Assembly (NCBI GenBank): GCA_947625495.1
Contig: CANQOQ010000002.1
Coordinates: forward strand, 186,306 to 220,007
DNA length: 33,702 nt
Reading direction: 5' to 3'
Source of the DNA: Candidatus Gastranaerophilales bacterium
Lineage (GTDB): Bacteria > Cyanobacteriota > Vampirovibrionia > Gastranaerophilales > Gastranaerophilaceae
Both the position numbers and the translations under genes were made by a program. Below the pieces are notes generated by a model. The model was given only the letters and a program-made list of their open reading frames with translations. It made no database searches and was not told the DNA's origin. Shown here in pieces: positions 16,025-23,057 of the stretch (positions are counted from its first letter, which is position 1; each line of letters opens with the position of its first letter).

Positions 16025-17290
16025 TTACTGGTAATAAATTTCTGAACTTAAAAGTTCATTATCCTTTGCATTTTTATAACCGCCAAAAATCAATATATTA
16101 CCATTAAGTAATCTTATGGCAATATGATTAGTTCTTCTACTGTTTAATTTTGCACTATTTTTGATAAATTCTTTTTTGTTAGTATCAAAAATTAAAGTAT
16201 TCTCTAATTCACGCAGGGTAATATCACTCCCACTTGAACCACCAATTAATATTGCATTACCATTACTTAATTCTGTTAAACTATAATCTTGATTTCGGTA
16301 AATATCGGTTTCTATAACTTGCTCTATGCTATTATTTTTAGTATCAAATAAAATAACTCTGTTTTTATTACTCATAATTAATAATGTTTCATCATCGATA
16401 AATACAGATTTTGCATTAACAAACTCTACATTTCCTTTTGAATTTAAAATATTACTTTCTTTTGGTTTATATTTTTCGGCTTTATTTGTTTTATAATCAT
16501 AAATTATTACTTCTCTTTGTCTGGAAGTTATTACACCTGCAATAATAAGTATCTTGTCATCATTTAATTTAAAAGAAGTCAAGTTATCTTGTGGAGTATC
16601 TAAAGTCAAAATTATTTTAAAAGTATTCGTTATAGGATTGAATTCTTCAATTTCTAAAACATTTGGGTTGTGCGGATTTTGTATTGAAGAAATTTTATTA
16701 TCTATTCCTCCTATCAAAATTACATTTCCATTCTTCATTAAAAATGCATTATGATTAATTCTGGGGACACACATGTTCTCTATTGGAGTATATAATCCTG
16801 TATTCGGATTGTAGATTTCTTCTTTTGGTGGTATTGTAAAATATAATTTATTTTCAAAAAATACCCTATGGTTAACTTTATCAAGAATTTTGTTATCTTT
16901 ATTATATCCACCGGTAATAAGAACTCTTCCATCTTTTAGAGTTGTTGCAGTAGCACCGAATTGTCTAATATAATTCATTTCGCCTTTAGTAAAAATAAAT
17001 TTATTCTTCTTATAATCATATATTTCAGATTTTTTTGTTTTTCCCCCAATTACTAAAACATTTCCATCATTCAAAAGTGTTGCCGGTCCATTATGAAATA
17101 CATGCATATTAGGACCTTTTACAAATACATTATGTTTAACAGGAAGTAATTCTTTTATATCAAAACCTTTTGCACTTGGAATAAAAAATAAAGAAAAAAC
17201 TAACAATATTGAAAATAATATGAATGGTTTAAAATAGTTTTTCTTTCTGTTCTCTGTAATTTTATCTTTTATATTTACTTCTTCACTCAT
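16025..17290 (-). CDS. Membrane-anchored kelch-repeat protein
   Basis: A 421-residue protein with a charged cytoplasmic N-terminus (1-20), one hydrophobic segment (about 21-40) and an extracytoplasmic part made of kelch-like repeats: ATLLNDGNVLVIGG, ATTLKDGRVLITGGYN, AFLMKNGNVILIGGID, TSFKLNDDKILIIAG, LTELSNGNAILIGGSS and IRLLNGNILIFGGYKN. Such blades fold into a beta-propeller used for binding; a ligand cannot be deduced. MSEEVN at 17290 is the start; the first codons (ATGAGTGAAGA) match those of the otherwise unrelated gene at 20186. Expression is probably subject to the C10 tract in its promoter. It is convergent with copy A. Confidence 0.88.
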   Translation of the reverse strand: MSEEVNIKDKITENRKKNYFKPFILFSILLVFSLFFIPSAKGFDIKELLPVKHNVFVKGPNMHVFHNGPATLLNDGNVLVIGGKTKKSEIYDYKKNKFIFTKGEMNYIRQFGATATTLKDGRVLITGGYNKDNKILDKVNHRVFFENKLYFTIPPKEEIYNPNTGLYTPIENMCVPRINHNAFLMKNGNVILIGGIDNKISSIQNPHNPNVLEIEEFNPITNTFKIILTLDTPQDNLTSFKLNDDKILIIAGVITSRQREVIIYDYKTNKAEKYKPKESNILNSKGNVEFVNAKSVFIDDETLLIMSNKNRVILFDTKNNSIEQVIETDIYRNQDYSLTELSNGNAILIGGSSGSDITLRELENTLIFDTNKKEFIKNSAKLNSRRTNHIAIRLLNGNILIFGGYKNAKDNELLSSEIYYQ

Positions 17291-17319
17291 AAAAAATACC
17301 CAAACTTGTAAACAAAGTA

Positions 17320-17351
17320 ATTATACCACTTCTACCCCCCCCCCGAAGCAA
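17320..17351 (-). promoter_or_regulatory. Promoter with G10 tract in the spacer (kelch gene)
   Basis: On the minus strand TTGCTT (17346-17351), a 20 nt spacer containing G10 (17335-17344), then TATAAT (17320-17325), 29 nt before the ATG. The present spacer is longer than the optimal 17 nt, so loss of three G would bring it to the optimum. It has the same layout as 20215-20246 and 21971-22001. Confidence 0.65.
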
Positions 17352-17461
17352 ATTAAAGTATTTTATTTGTAATAAAAAACCATTGTAAAAAAATTGTAAA
17401 ATTAATATCAAACCCGAAAAAATTTGAAATAATAAGATAAAGTTAACGGAAAGGACATATT

Positions 17462-17956
17462 ATGAACGAAAATAAATTTTTAAATGAATCGCCTGAACAA
17501 GTTATTTTAATTCCTAACCCGAGAACAATTAGAATACATGATGCCTGTGCTCAAAGAGCATATGGGCTTTTTGACTCTGAAACAGGCACGCAAGTCACGG
17601 GGTTTAAAAAAGGTACAGACGGGCAAGTCGAATTTGATAAGTTAGACCCAAATAGGCACTATGATGTGGGAGCTATTGAAAACATGGGAGATGAAAAACC
17701 TGTATTTGCAATAAATTGGACTGCAAATATGATAGATGATACAGACACTATATTAAATAATTCCGGTAACTTGCCTGTAGCATTTCCATGTAGGTACTAC
17801 ATAAAAAATAACGGGAATAATTCCAACAACATTTTTGACTTGGTTGATGATAATGGTGATAAGGTAGGAGAAGTTGCAAAATTATCCCCTGCAGGAGATA
17901 AACCGAGATTTGATATGGTTTGTACTTTCAAAATGAAAGACGATACAAAAGAGTAA
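17462..17956 (+). CDS. Island paralogue family protein, copy B
   Basis: A 164-residue family member with all conserved blocks: FLNESPEQVILIPNPRTIRI, AYGLFDSETGTQVTGFKKGT, DKLDPNRHYDVGAIENMGDE and the C-terminal KLSPAGDKP..TFKMKDDTKE. In the middle it has the NNGNNSNNIFDLVDDNGDKV variant. The start follows AACGGAAAGGACAT, a ribosome-binding block shared with copy C. There is no export signal. Its convergent partner has been lost: only a decayed promoter and start codon remain downstream at 18079-18144. Function unknown. Confidence 0.85.
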   Translation: MNENKFLNESPEQVILIPNPRTIRIHDACAQRAYGLFDSETGTQVTGFKKGTDGQVEFDKLDPNRHYDVGAIENMGDEKPVFAINWTANMIDDTDTILNNSGNLPVAFPCRYYIKNNGNNSNNIFDLVDDNGDKVGEVAKLSPAGDKPRFDMVCTFKMKDDTKE

Positions 17957-17977
17957 CAAATTTGGCACAAGTCTTAT

Positions 17978-18005
17978 AAAAAGCACTCCGATATGGGGTG
18001 CTTTT
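17978..18005 (+). terminator. Family-type intrinsic terminator
   Basis: AAAAAGCACTCC, loop, GGGGTGCTTTT: the stem of the other copies with one G-T wobble. Confidence 0.75.
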
Positions 18006-18078
18006 GTTTTTGGGAATTCACAATTCTTGGTATTTTTATAAGTAAAAGTTGTTGGGTTATATTCCCTAACCTACATAC

Positions 18079-18144
18079 TCATAATAAATACCAAAATTCA
18101 TAACCAAAGTAATTATACCATTTTTGCCCCCTCTCCCGAAGCAA
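18079..18144 (-). pseudogene. Remnant of a poly-G promoter and gene start without a gene
   Basis: The minus strand reads TTGCTT (18139-18144), an interrupted G tract (18126-18138, ccccctctcccg on the plus strand), TATAAT (18112-18117), then GGTATTTATTATGAGTATG and TAG. It is the promoter and ATGAGT start of the family seen at 17290 and 20186, but the frame ends after three codons. The sequence 18011-18070 resembles 15951-16015, which follows copy A. So a cassette like A/kelch lost its minus-strand gene by deletion. Confidence 0.55.
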
Positions 18145-18228
18145 GGCAGGAAAAATTAAAATTATTTAAATATATCTTAATAAATACTTGACAAAAATTT
18201 AACAAATCTTCATGTTAACCCAAAAATA

Positions 18229-18257
18229 TTGAAACCATGCCGAATATAGTTTATAAT
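18229..18257 (+). promoter_or_regulatory. Strong promoter of a small RNA
   Basis: TTGAAA (18229-18234), exactly 17 nt, consensus TATAAT (18252-18257). No reading frame follows; the transcript would start near 18264 and end at the terminator 18329-18354. Confidence 0.75.
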
Positions 18258-18263
18258 ATTAAT

Positions 18264-18354
18264 GTACCTATACCTTATTAGGAGGGGCGTAGGTTTGCTG
18301 GACAAACTCCTCTGGTACAAAAGCAAGCAAGTGCATGGAAACATGCACTTTTTT
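18264..18354 (+). ncRNA. Candidate small structured RNA upstream of HEPN gene
   Basis: A non-coding interval of about 90 nt between a perfect-spacing promoter and an intrinsic terminator. It folds into nested stems: GTACC (18264-18268) with GGTAC (18314-18318), AGGA (18280-18283) with TCCT (18308-18311), GTTTG (18293-18297) with CAAAC (18303-18307) around the loop CTGGA, then the terminator hairpin. G+C is higher than in the surrounding DNA. It lies 17 nt upstream of a HEPN-domain gene, the layout of RNA antitoxins in type III-like toxin-antitoxin systems and of the abiF-type RNAs found next to HEPN Abi genes. Membership of a known RNA family is not established. The rest of the 17957-18371 gap holds the copy B terminator and the promoter remnant. 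Confidence 0.65.
18329..18354 (+). terminator. Terminator between small RNA and HEPN gene
   Basis: AAGTGCATG, tetraloop GAAA, CATGCACTT and six T in total: a perfect 9-bp stem with a GNRA loop. Read-through would reach the HEPN gene 17 nt later. Confidence 0.9.
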
Positions 18355-18371
18355 AATGTTATAATTATTTA

Positions 18372-19127
18372 ATGGATGATATTAATAAATATTATTTTCA
18401 ATTTTCAAGACTTTATATAAGAATTATGCGACTTGAAACAAATATCAAAAACGGTCTTATTAATTCTTTATTGCCATATTATAAAGAAGATATTATTAAT
18501 CAATTTAATAACTTTTTTACAAATAAAAAAAGATTGGAAAGATATAAAAATAAAGATATTAATAAAATAAGTTCAATTATAAAAAATCCTCAAATTAATT
18601 CAAACTCAAAAAAATTTATTTCTTTAATAAATAATGTTTTATATTTATCAGATTTAATTTTTATATTTCTATATTGTGAACAATTTAGAAAAAGTGAAAT
18701 TATAGATAAATTTTATTATAATGTTCCCTTAAAATATGAAAAGTTAATATCTGCAAAAGAAAATTTATTAAATTTAAGAAACACAATAGCTCATTTTAAA
18801 TTTAAAGATTTTCAAGTTCATAAAAATGAATATTTAGAAGCATTAAAAATATATGAATATCATATAGGACAAAATCTTCCAGGCATAAATTCAATACCGA
18901 TTCTTAATTACAAACCTTCATTAAAAGAAATATTAGAAACGGTTTATAAAATTAATCCAAGTTTATTAAGCAGTAATGAAGATATTAATTTTAATTGTAA
19001 TAAAGACAGATTATTACTTGAAATTTGTGACGAAATAGCATTATATAACGGATACGAAGTAGAAGAATTACATTCACCCTGGTCAATTTTAAGAGAAAAA
19101 TATAGAGTAATAAATAATAATAAGTAA
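18372..19127 (+). CDS. HEPN-domain protein, abortive-infection-like putative RNase toxin
   Basis: A 251-residue, highly AT-rich gene. The protein is helical and soluble. Near residues 136-141 it has RNTIAH, a match to the R-x4-H active site of HEPN RNases, in the context LLNLRNTIAHFKF typical of Abi-type proteins. The N-terminal RLETNIKNGLINSL (about 20-33) recalls the start of Abi_2/AbiF-like proteins, but their usual N-terminal rGl motif is missing, so the family is uncertain. HEPN proteins cut RNA and often act as toxins in phage defence. It has no Shine-Dalgarno sequence. A TATAAT (18360-18365) ends 6 nt before the ATG, so it may be made from a leaderless message or by read-through of the small RNA terminator. 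Composition differs from the housekeeping genes, which suggests transfer. Confidence 0.75.
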   Translation: MDDINKYYFQFSRLYIRIMRLETNIKNGLINSLLPYYKEDIINQFNNFFTNKKRLERYKNKDINKISSIIKNPQINSNSKKFISLINNVLYLSDLIFIFLYCEQFRKSEIIDKFYYNVPLKYEKLISAKENLLNLRNTIAHFKFKDFQVHKNEYLEALKIYEYHIGQNLPGINSIPILNYKPSLKEILETVYKINPSLLSSNEDINFNCNKDRLLLEICDEIALYNGYEVEELHSPWSILREKYRVINNNK

Positions 19128-19173
19128 TTTTATTTGAAATAATTATAAAAAGTTAACGGAAAGGACATTTATT

Positions 19174-19668
19174 ATGAACGAAAATGAATTTTTAAATGAT
19201 TCACCTGAGCAAGTTATTTTAATTCCTAACCCGAGAACAATTAGAATACAAGGTGCCCATGCCGAAAGAGCATACGGACTTTTTGACTCTGAAACAGGCA
19301 CGCAAGTCACGGGGTTTAAAAAAGGTACAGACGGGCAAGTTGAATTTGATAAGTTAGACCCCAATAGGCACTATGATGTTGGAACAATTGAAGGCAGGGG
19401 AGATGAAAAACCTTATTTTGCAATAAATTGGACCTATCCTATGAAAGATGACACAAATAATATATTAAAAAATTCCGATAACCTTCCTGTAGAATTTCCA
19501 TGTACATACCTAATAAAAGATAAAGGAAACAATTCCCATAATAATTTTGATATAGTAGATGAGAAAGGTGCAACAGTCGGGCAAGTTATGAATTTATCTC
19601 AGACAGGCGATAAACCCAGATTTGTACAAGTTTGGACTTTCAGAATGAAAGACGACACACAAAAATAA
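19174..19668 (+). CDS. Island paralogue family protein, copy C
   Basis: A 164-residue family member beginning MNENEFLNDSPEQVILIPNP, with AYGLFDSETGTQVTGFKKGT, DKLDPNRHYDVGTIEGRGDE, a variable middle (CTYLIKDKGNNSHNNFDIVD) and the C-terminus NLSQTGDKPRFVQVWTF. Its upstream block (TTTGAAATAAT..AGTTAACGGAAAGGACAT) matches copy B up to 36 bp before the start, where it meets the HEPN gene, so the HEPN locus was inserted just upstream. It faces the membrane protein gene at 19779 across a shared terminator. Function unknown. Confidence 0.85.
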   Translation: MNENEFLNDSPEQVILIPNPRTIRIQGAHAERAYGLFDSETGTQVTGFKKGTDGQVEFDKLDPNRHYDVGTIEGRGDEKPYFAINWTYPMKDDTNNILKNSDNLPVEFPCTYLIKDKGNNSHNNFDIVDEKGATVGQVMNLSQTGDKPRFVQVWTFRMKDDTQK

Positions 19669-19689
19669 CAAATTGAGCACAAATCTGAT

Positions 19690-19717
19690 AAAAAGCACCC
19701 TAATAGGGTGCTTTTTT
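19690..19717 (+). terminator. Family-type intrinsic terminator
   Basis: AAAAAGCACCC, loop TAATA, GGGTGC and six T after copy C. Confidence 0.85.
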
Positions 19718-19778
19718 GTTATATGGTCATAAATTTATTTTGTCTATATTATTTAATACTATATTTTGATGTTGTAGT

Positions 19779-20186
19779 TTATTTCTTTATCCTATAGAAA
19801 TAATATATTATACTTAATGCCAATAAAATAAGAAAAATTATTAGCAATCTAAATGATAAAATTAATATCGGAATAGATACAAAATAATAAATTACAAATA
19901 AAATCCAACTTAATACTTTTAAGAATTTATTGTTAATTGATTTTTTAGCTTGAACTTTTTCTGTGAAAATAAAATCTACACACAAAATTATTAACGAGAG
20001 GTAAACCATAACAATAAAACATAAGGTTCCGTTAACAGCATAACCAGGCATAGGCCCGCCGGAATATAAAAAAGCACAAATACTTTCTATGGCAAGCCAA
20101 AGTGCAAAAGTTATTACTACAAATCTGTAATATAAACTCTCTGTTAAACTAAATTCAGCTGTTTTGTGTATTTCATCTTCACTCAT
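19779..20186 (-). CDS. Small integral membrane protein behind a poly-G promoter
   Basis: A 135-residue protein with four hydrophobic segments at about 18-40, 50-70, 84-104 and 107-130, and a basic C-terminus (YYFYRIKK). No family recognised. The start is MSEDEIHK at 20186: the promoter -10 lies at 20215-20220, so the longer frame opening at 20246 would begin upstream of transcription. The first codons ATGAGTGAAGA are those of the kelch gene at 17290 although the rest is unrelated, which points to a shared 5' end joined to different bodies. It is convergent with copy C. Confidence 0.75.
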   Translation of the reverse strand: MSEDEIHKTAEFSLTESLYYRFVVITFALWLAIESICAFLYSGGPMPGYAVNGTLCFIVMVYLSLIILCVDFIFTEKVQAKKSINNKFLKVLSWILFVIYYFVSIPILILSFRLLIIFLILLALSIIYYFYRIKK

Positions 20187-20214
20187 AAAACCACCCAAAT
20201 TTGTAAACAAAGTC

Positions 20215-20246
20215 ATTATACCACTTTTACCCCCCCCCAGTTGCAA
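20215..20246 (-). promoter_or_regulatory. Promoter with G9 tract in the spacer (membrane protein)
   Basis: Minus-strand TTGCAA (20241-20246), 20 nt spacer containing G9 (20230-20238) and TAAAAGTGG, TATAAT (20215-20220). Spacer length is sub-optimal by three. Confidence 0.65.
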
Positions 20247-20318
20247 CAGACCATATAAATTATTAAATTCAGTTTTTTATATGAAAGTACAAAGTATCAA
20301 AAATGCTAAAGTAAAATT

Positions 20319-20603
20319 ATGATTAAAAATTTTGCATGTAAAGAAACTGAAAAAATATTTAACGGTAAATTTTCTAAAAAATTACCCAATGAAATTCAAA
20401 CCCGAGCTTTAATTAAATTACACAGTCTTGATGTTTCAGAAAATATTAACGATTTACGTATCCCGCCTTCAAATCATCTTGAATTATTGTCAGGTGACAG
20501 AAAAGGACAATTTTCAATAAAAATTAATGACCAATACCGCATTTGCTTTAACTGGGTTGATAATAATGCCATGAATGTTGAAATTACCGATTATCATGAT
20601 TAA
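20319..20603 (+). CDS. higB: HigB-type toxin (RelE/ParE superfamily)
   Basis: A 94-residue ribosome-dependent mRNA interferase of the HigB family. Visible marks are IKNFACKETEKIFNGKFSKK at the start, LRIPPSNHLELLSGDRKGQF and the core SIKINDQYRICFNWVDN, which carries the basic and aromatic residues expected in this fold, and the ending EITDYHD. The toxin gene precedes the antitoxin gene, the usual higBA order. There is no Shine-Dalgarno sequence before the ATG. It is divergent from the membrane protein gene at 20186, sharing the region with its poly-G promoter. Confidence 0.92.
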   Translation: MIKNFACKETEKIFNGKFSKKLPNEIQTRALIKLHSLDVSENINDLRIPPSNHLELLSGDRKGQFSIKINDQYRICFNWVDNNAMNVEITDYHD

Positions 20604-20630
20604 TTTTTATTAATTTTGATTTATATGAGC

Positions 20631-20659
20631 TTGATTTTACGTTGTACGTAATATATAAT
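20631..20659 (+). promoter_or_regulatory. higA promoter with overlapping palindromic operator
   Basis: TTGATT (20631-20636), 17 nt, TATAAT (20654-20659). The spacer contains the inverted repeat TTACG-TTGTA-CGTAA (20637-20651), a likely HigA operator, so the antitoxin can repress its own promoter separately from higB. Confidence 0.7.
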
Positions 20660-20678
20660 ATAAATAAAGGATTATAAA

Positions 20679-20993
20679 ATGTTAAAAAATAATTACAATA
20701 TTCCAATACCTCATATCGGAGAAATTCTAAAAGAAGAATTTTTAGACCCGTTAAATATAACTCAAAATGCACTGGCTAATGCTATTAGAGTGCCTGCAAA
20801 CAGAATTAATGCTATTGTTAGAGGGCAAAGAGGTATTACCGCTGATACCGATTTAAGATTAACAAAATATTTTGGACTTTCTAAAGGTTATTTTTTAAGA
20901 CTTCAAACTAATCTTGAATTATTGGAAGAAGGACAAAAACTTGAAAATGAACTTTCAAATATTGTTCCTTTTAATCAAGCAAAAAAAAAATAA
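20679..20993 (+). CDS. higA: HigA-type antitoxin (XRE family)
   Basis: A 104-residue antitoxin. It starts with IPHIGEILKEEFLDPLNITQ and contains a helix-turn-helix (about 26-62: NALANAIRVPANRINAIVRG) followed by the HigA motif ITADTDLRLTKYFGLSKGYFLRLQ; it ends in a helical tail with a lysine run. It would neutralise HigB and bind the operator at 20637-20651. It has its own promoter in the 75-nt gap after higB and AAAGGA as ribosome-binding site. Confidence 0.93.
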   Translation: MLKNNYNIPIPHIGEILKEEFLDPLNITQNALANAIRVPANRINAIVRGQRGITADTDLRLTKYFGLSKGYFLRLQTNLELLEEGQKLENELSNIVPFNQAKKK

Positions 20994-21019
20994 AAAAATT
21001 GCACTCTAGAATTTCAAAA

Positions 21020-21937
21020 TTAATAAGTATAAATCCAAACATCATCAGAAGTTTGATATGATTTACCTTCTTGAATTGTATTTTTATTGATTACCTTTTC
21101 TGTTTTTTCATCAATTCCGCCTGCAAAAATTATTTTATTTTCATCAAGTGGCAATATATTAGGATTAGAAGGTAATTTTTCATTTGGAGTTATAAAAATT
21201 TTATGATTAAATCCATCAAAGATATAATCTTTTGTATTTGAAATCATATATTTTGAAAAATAATATTTTCTTTCTTTTTTGCCAATATTACATGAAACAT
21301 TATTATCTTCAGCAAATTTTTTAACGTTTATTTGAGCATTATGATGATTAAAAGTTATAAGTCTATCTAAAGAACAGTTAAAATGTTCAGTTTTAAATAC
21401 TACTTCATCCCTAGTAACATTAGAAATATTTGCCCAGCAACAACCTTCTGCCAATATTCTGGAATTAATATCAATAAGATTTTTATAATAATACCCGATA
21501 AACTCCATTTTTTTAGGGTCAAAAATTTCAAACTGGCTTAATCCTTCCGTATCATGAACATAAGGTCCGATAGAAGAAATCATTAAATAATCTATAAAAC
21601 TTCTGCCCATACCCCAAGCAAAAAGAATTTTGCCGTCAGGTAATGCAACTGACAATGAATCTACTCTTGGCGAGTTCATTTTTCCTATATAATGCCATCC
21701 TTTTTCGTTAATTTTTTCGGGTGACTTTTCACTTTTTTTGATTGTTATTTCGGGTATGAAATTTTCTTCTTTTTCATCATTTTGTACCTGATTTGCTTCA
21801 TTTGATTTGATTGATATGTCAGGTATTAAATCTGAATTTTTTTTATTAAATTTATTAAAAACAGAAAATCCAATTATAAAAATTACCAATATTAGAATTA
21901 AATAAAATATTTTTATATTAAAAAAGTGATTTTTCAT
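21020..21937 (-). CDS. Membrane-anchored protein with degenerate kelch-like repeats
   Basis: A 305-residue protein with one N-terminal hydrophobic segment (about 8-28). A Ser/Glu/Lys-rich stretch follows, with an ISIKSNEANQ/ITIKKSEKSP duplication (PDISIK and PEITIK), then an extracytoplasmic domain. Kelch-type traces are SPRVDSLSVALPDGKILFAWG (about residues 90-110) and LPLDENKIIFAGGIDEKTEK near the C-terminus, with fewer intact blades than in the gene at 16025. CSL and CNIG cysteines are present. Its promoter carries a C9 tract on the plus strand; AGGAG precedes the start. It probably descends from the same kelch family with strong divergence. Confidence 0.75.
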   Translation of the reverse strand: MKNHFFNIKIFYLILILVIFIIGFSVFNKFNKKNSDLIPDISIKSNEANQVQNDEKEENFIPEITIKKSEKSPEKINEKGWHYIGKMNSPRVDSLSVALPDGKILFAWGMGRSFIDYLMISSIGPYVHDTEGLSQFEIFDPKKMEFIGYYYKNLIDINSRILAEGCCWANISNVTRDEVVFKTEHFNCSLDRLITFNHHNAQINVKKFAEDNNVSCNIGKKERKYYFSKYMISNTKDYIFDGFNHKIFITPNEKLPSNPNILPLDENKIIFAGGIDEKTEKVINKNTIQEGKSYQTSDDVWIYTY

Positions 21938-21970
21938 AAACTATAAACTCCTAAGCTTGAATGCTTAATA

Positions 21971-22001
21971 ATTATACAACTTTTACCCCCCCCCGAAGCA
22001 A
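21971..22001 (-). promoter_or_regulatory. Promoter with G9 tract in the spacer (kelch-like gene)
   Basis: Minus-strand TTGCTT (21996-22001), 19 nt spacer containing G9 (21986-21994), TATAAT (21971-21976). Compared with the other two promoters the segment between tract and -10 is slightly shorter. Confidence 0.65.
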
Positions 22002-22032
22002 ATTGAAGAAATTAATACAGACAAAATTTCCT

Positions 22033-22100
22033 TTATCGGCAAAATTAGATAAAATTATACACAAATTAAAATTGATTTTTTGCCGATAATATGATAAAAT
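22033..22100 (+). promoter_or_regulatory. fic promoter and paired operator sites
   Basis: TTGATT (22072-22077), 17 nt, TAAAAT (22095-22100), 6 nt before the ATG. A perfect 12-bp inverted repeat, TTATCGGCAAAA (22033-22044) and TTTTGCCGATAA (22078-22089), brackets the -35; its right half fills the spacer. This suits repression by the Fic protein's own DNA-binding domain. Confidence 0.65.
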
Positions 22101-22106
22101 ATAAAT

Positions 22107-23003
22107 ATGAAATATTTATCCGTAAGCGAAATTGCTAAATTATGGAATATGTCTGAAAGGTCTGTCAGAAATTATTGTGCAACAGGTAAAATCCCTGATG
22201 CTTTTTTAACGGGCAAAACTTGGAATATCCCTGAAAATGCCGTAAAACCCGACAGAAAAAATAAACACACAGATAAGCCCAAAACTCTTTTAGATATTTT
22301 AAAATTTGAGATGAATAATAAAGTTAAAGGCGGGATTTACCATAAAATACAGATAGATTTAACTTATAATTCAAATCACATAGAAGGCTCTAAACTAACT
22401 CACGAGCAAACACGGTACATTTATGAAACAAACACAATAGGACTTGCACAAAATACGGTTAATGTTGATGATGTATTGGAAACAGTTAATCATTTCAAGT
22501 GTATCGACCTTATTATTGATAAAGCTAATTATGAACTTTCTGAAAGTCTTATAAAAAAACTGCATTTTATTTTAAAAAACGGTACAAAAAGTTCATCTAA
22601 CGAAAGATTTGCGGTCGGTGATTATAAAAAATATCCTAATATCATTGGGGATATGGAAACCGTAAAGCCCGAAGATGTTACAAAAGAAATGCAAAAGCTA
22701 TTAACAGGCTATAATAAGACAAAAAATAAAAATTTAACCGAAATTTTAGATTTTCACTACAATTTTGAAGCAATACACCCGTTTCAAGACGGCAACGGCA
22801 GAGTAGGCCGATTAATAATGTTTAAAGAATGTCTTAAAAATAATATTGTGCCTTTCATAATTGATGATGAAATAAAATTATTTTATTATCGGGGTTTAAA
22901 GGAATGGAAAAAAGAAAAAGGTTATTTGACTGACACTTGCTTAACAGCACAAGATAAATTTAAATCGTATTTAGACTATTTTAAAATAGATTATCAAAAA
23001 TAA
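22107..23003 (+). CDS. Fic-domain protein with N-terminal DNA-binding domain
   Basis: A 298-residue protein. Residues about 1-50 are a MerR/excisionase-like helix-turn-helix (LSVSEIAKLWNMSERSVRNY..GKIPDAFLTGKTWNIP). The Fic core has HPFQDGNGRVGR at 224-235, a complete catalytic motif for transferring AMP or another nucleotide moiety to a target hydroxyl. SNHIEG at 89-94 matches the inhibitory (S/T)xxxE(G/N) helix in an N-terminal position (class II), so activity is probably autoinhibited. No separate antitoxin gene is visible. There is no Shine-Dalgarno sequence and the promoter places the transcription start at or next to the ATG. Self-repression through the flanking inverted repeat is likely. 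The target is unknown. Confidence 0.93.
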   Translation: MKYLSVSEIAKLWNMSERSVRNYCATGKIPDAFLTGKTWNIPENAVKPDRKNKHTDKPKTLLDILKFEMNNKVKGGIYHKIQIDLTYNSNHIEGSKLTHEQTRYIYETNTIGLAQNTVNVDDVLETVNHFKCIDLIIDKANYELSESLIKKLHFILKNGTKSSSNERFAVGDYKKYPNIIGDMETVKPEDVTKEMQKLLTGYNKTKNKNLTEILDFHYNFEAIHPFQDGNGRVGRLIMFKECLKNNIVPFIIDDEIKLFYYRGLKEWKKEKGYLTDTCLTAQDKFKSYLDYFKIDYQK

Positions 23004-23057
23004 ATTTAACATATGCGTTTTAAATTTGAAAAAACGGGCATTGTATTATTACGTTGA

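Noticed and set aside
20187-20246. Longer start for the membrane protein gene at 20186
   Set aside because: It would begin upstream of the -10 element and translate the G9 tract; MSEDE matches the kelch gene start.
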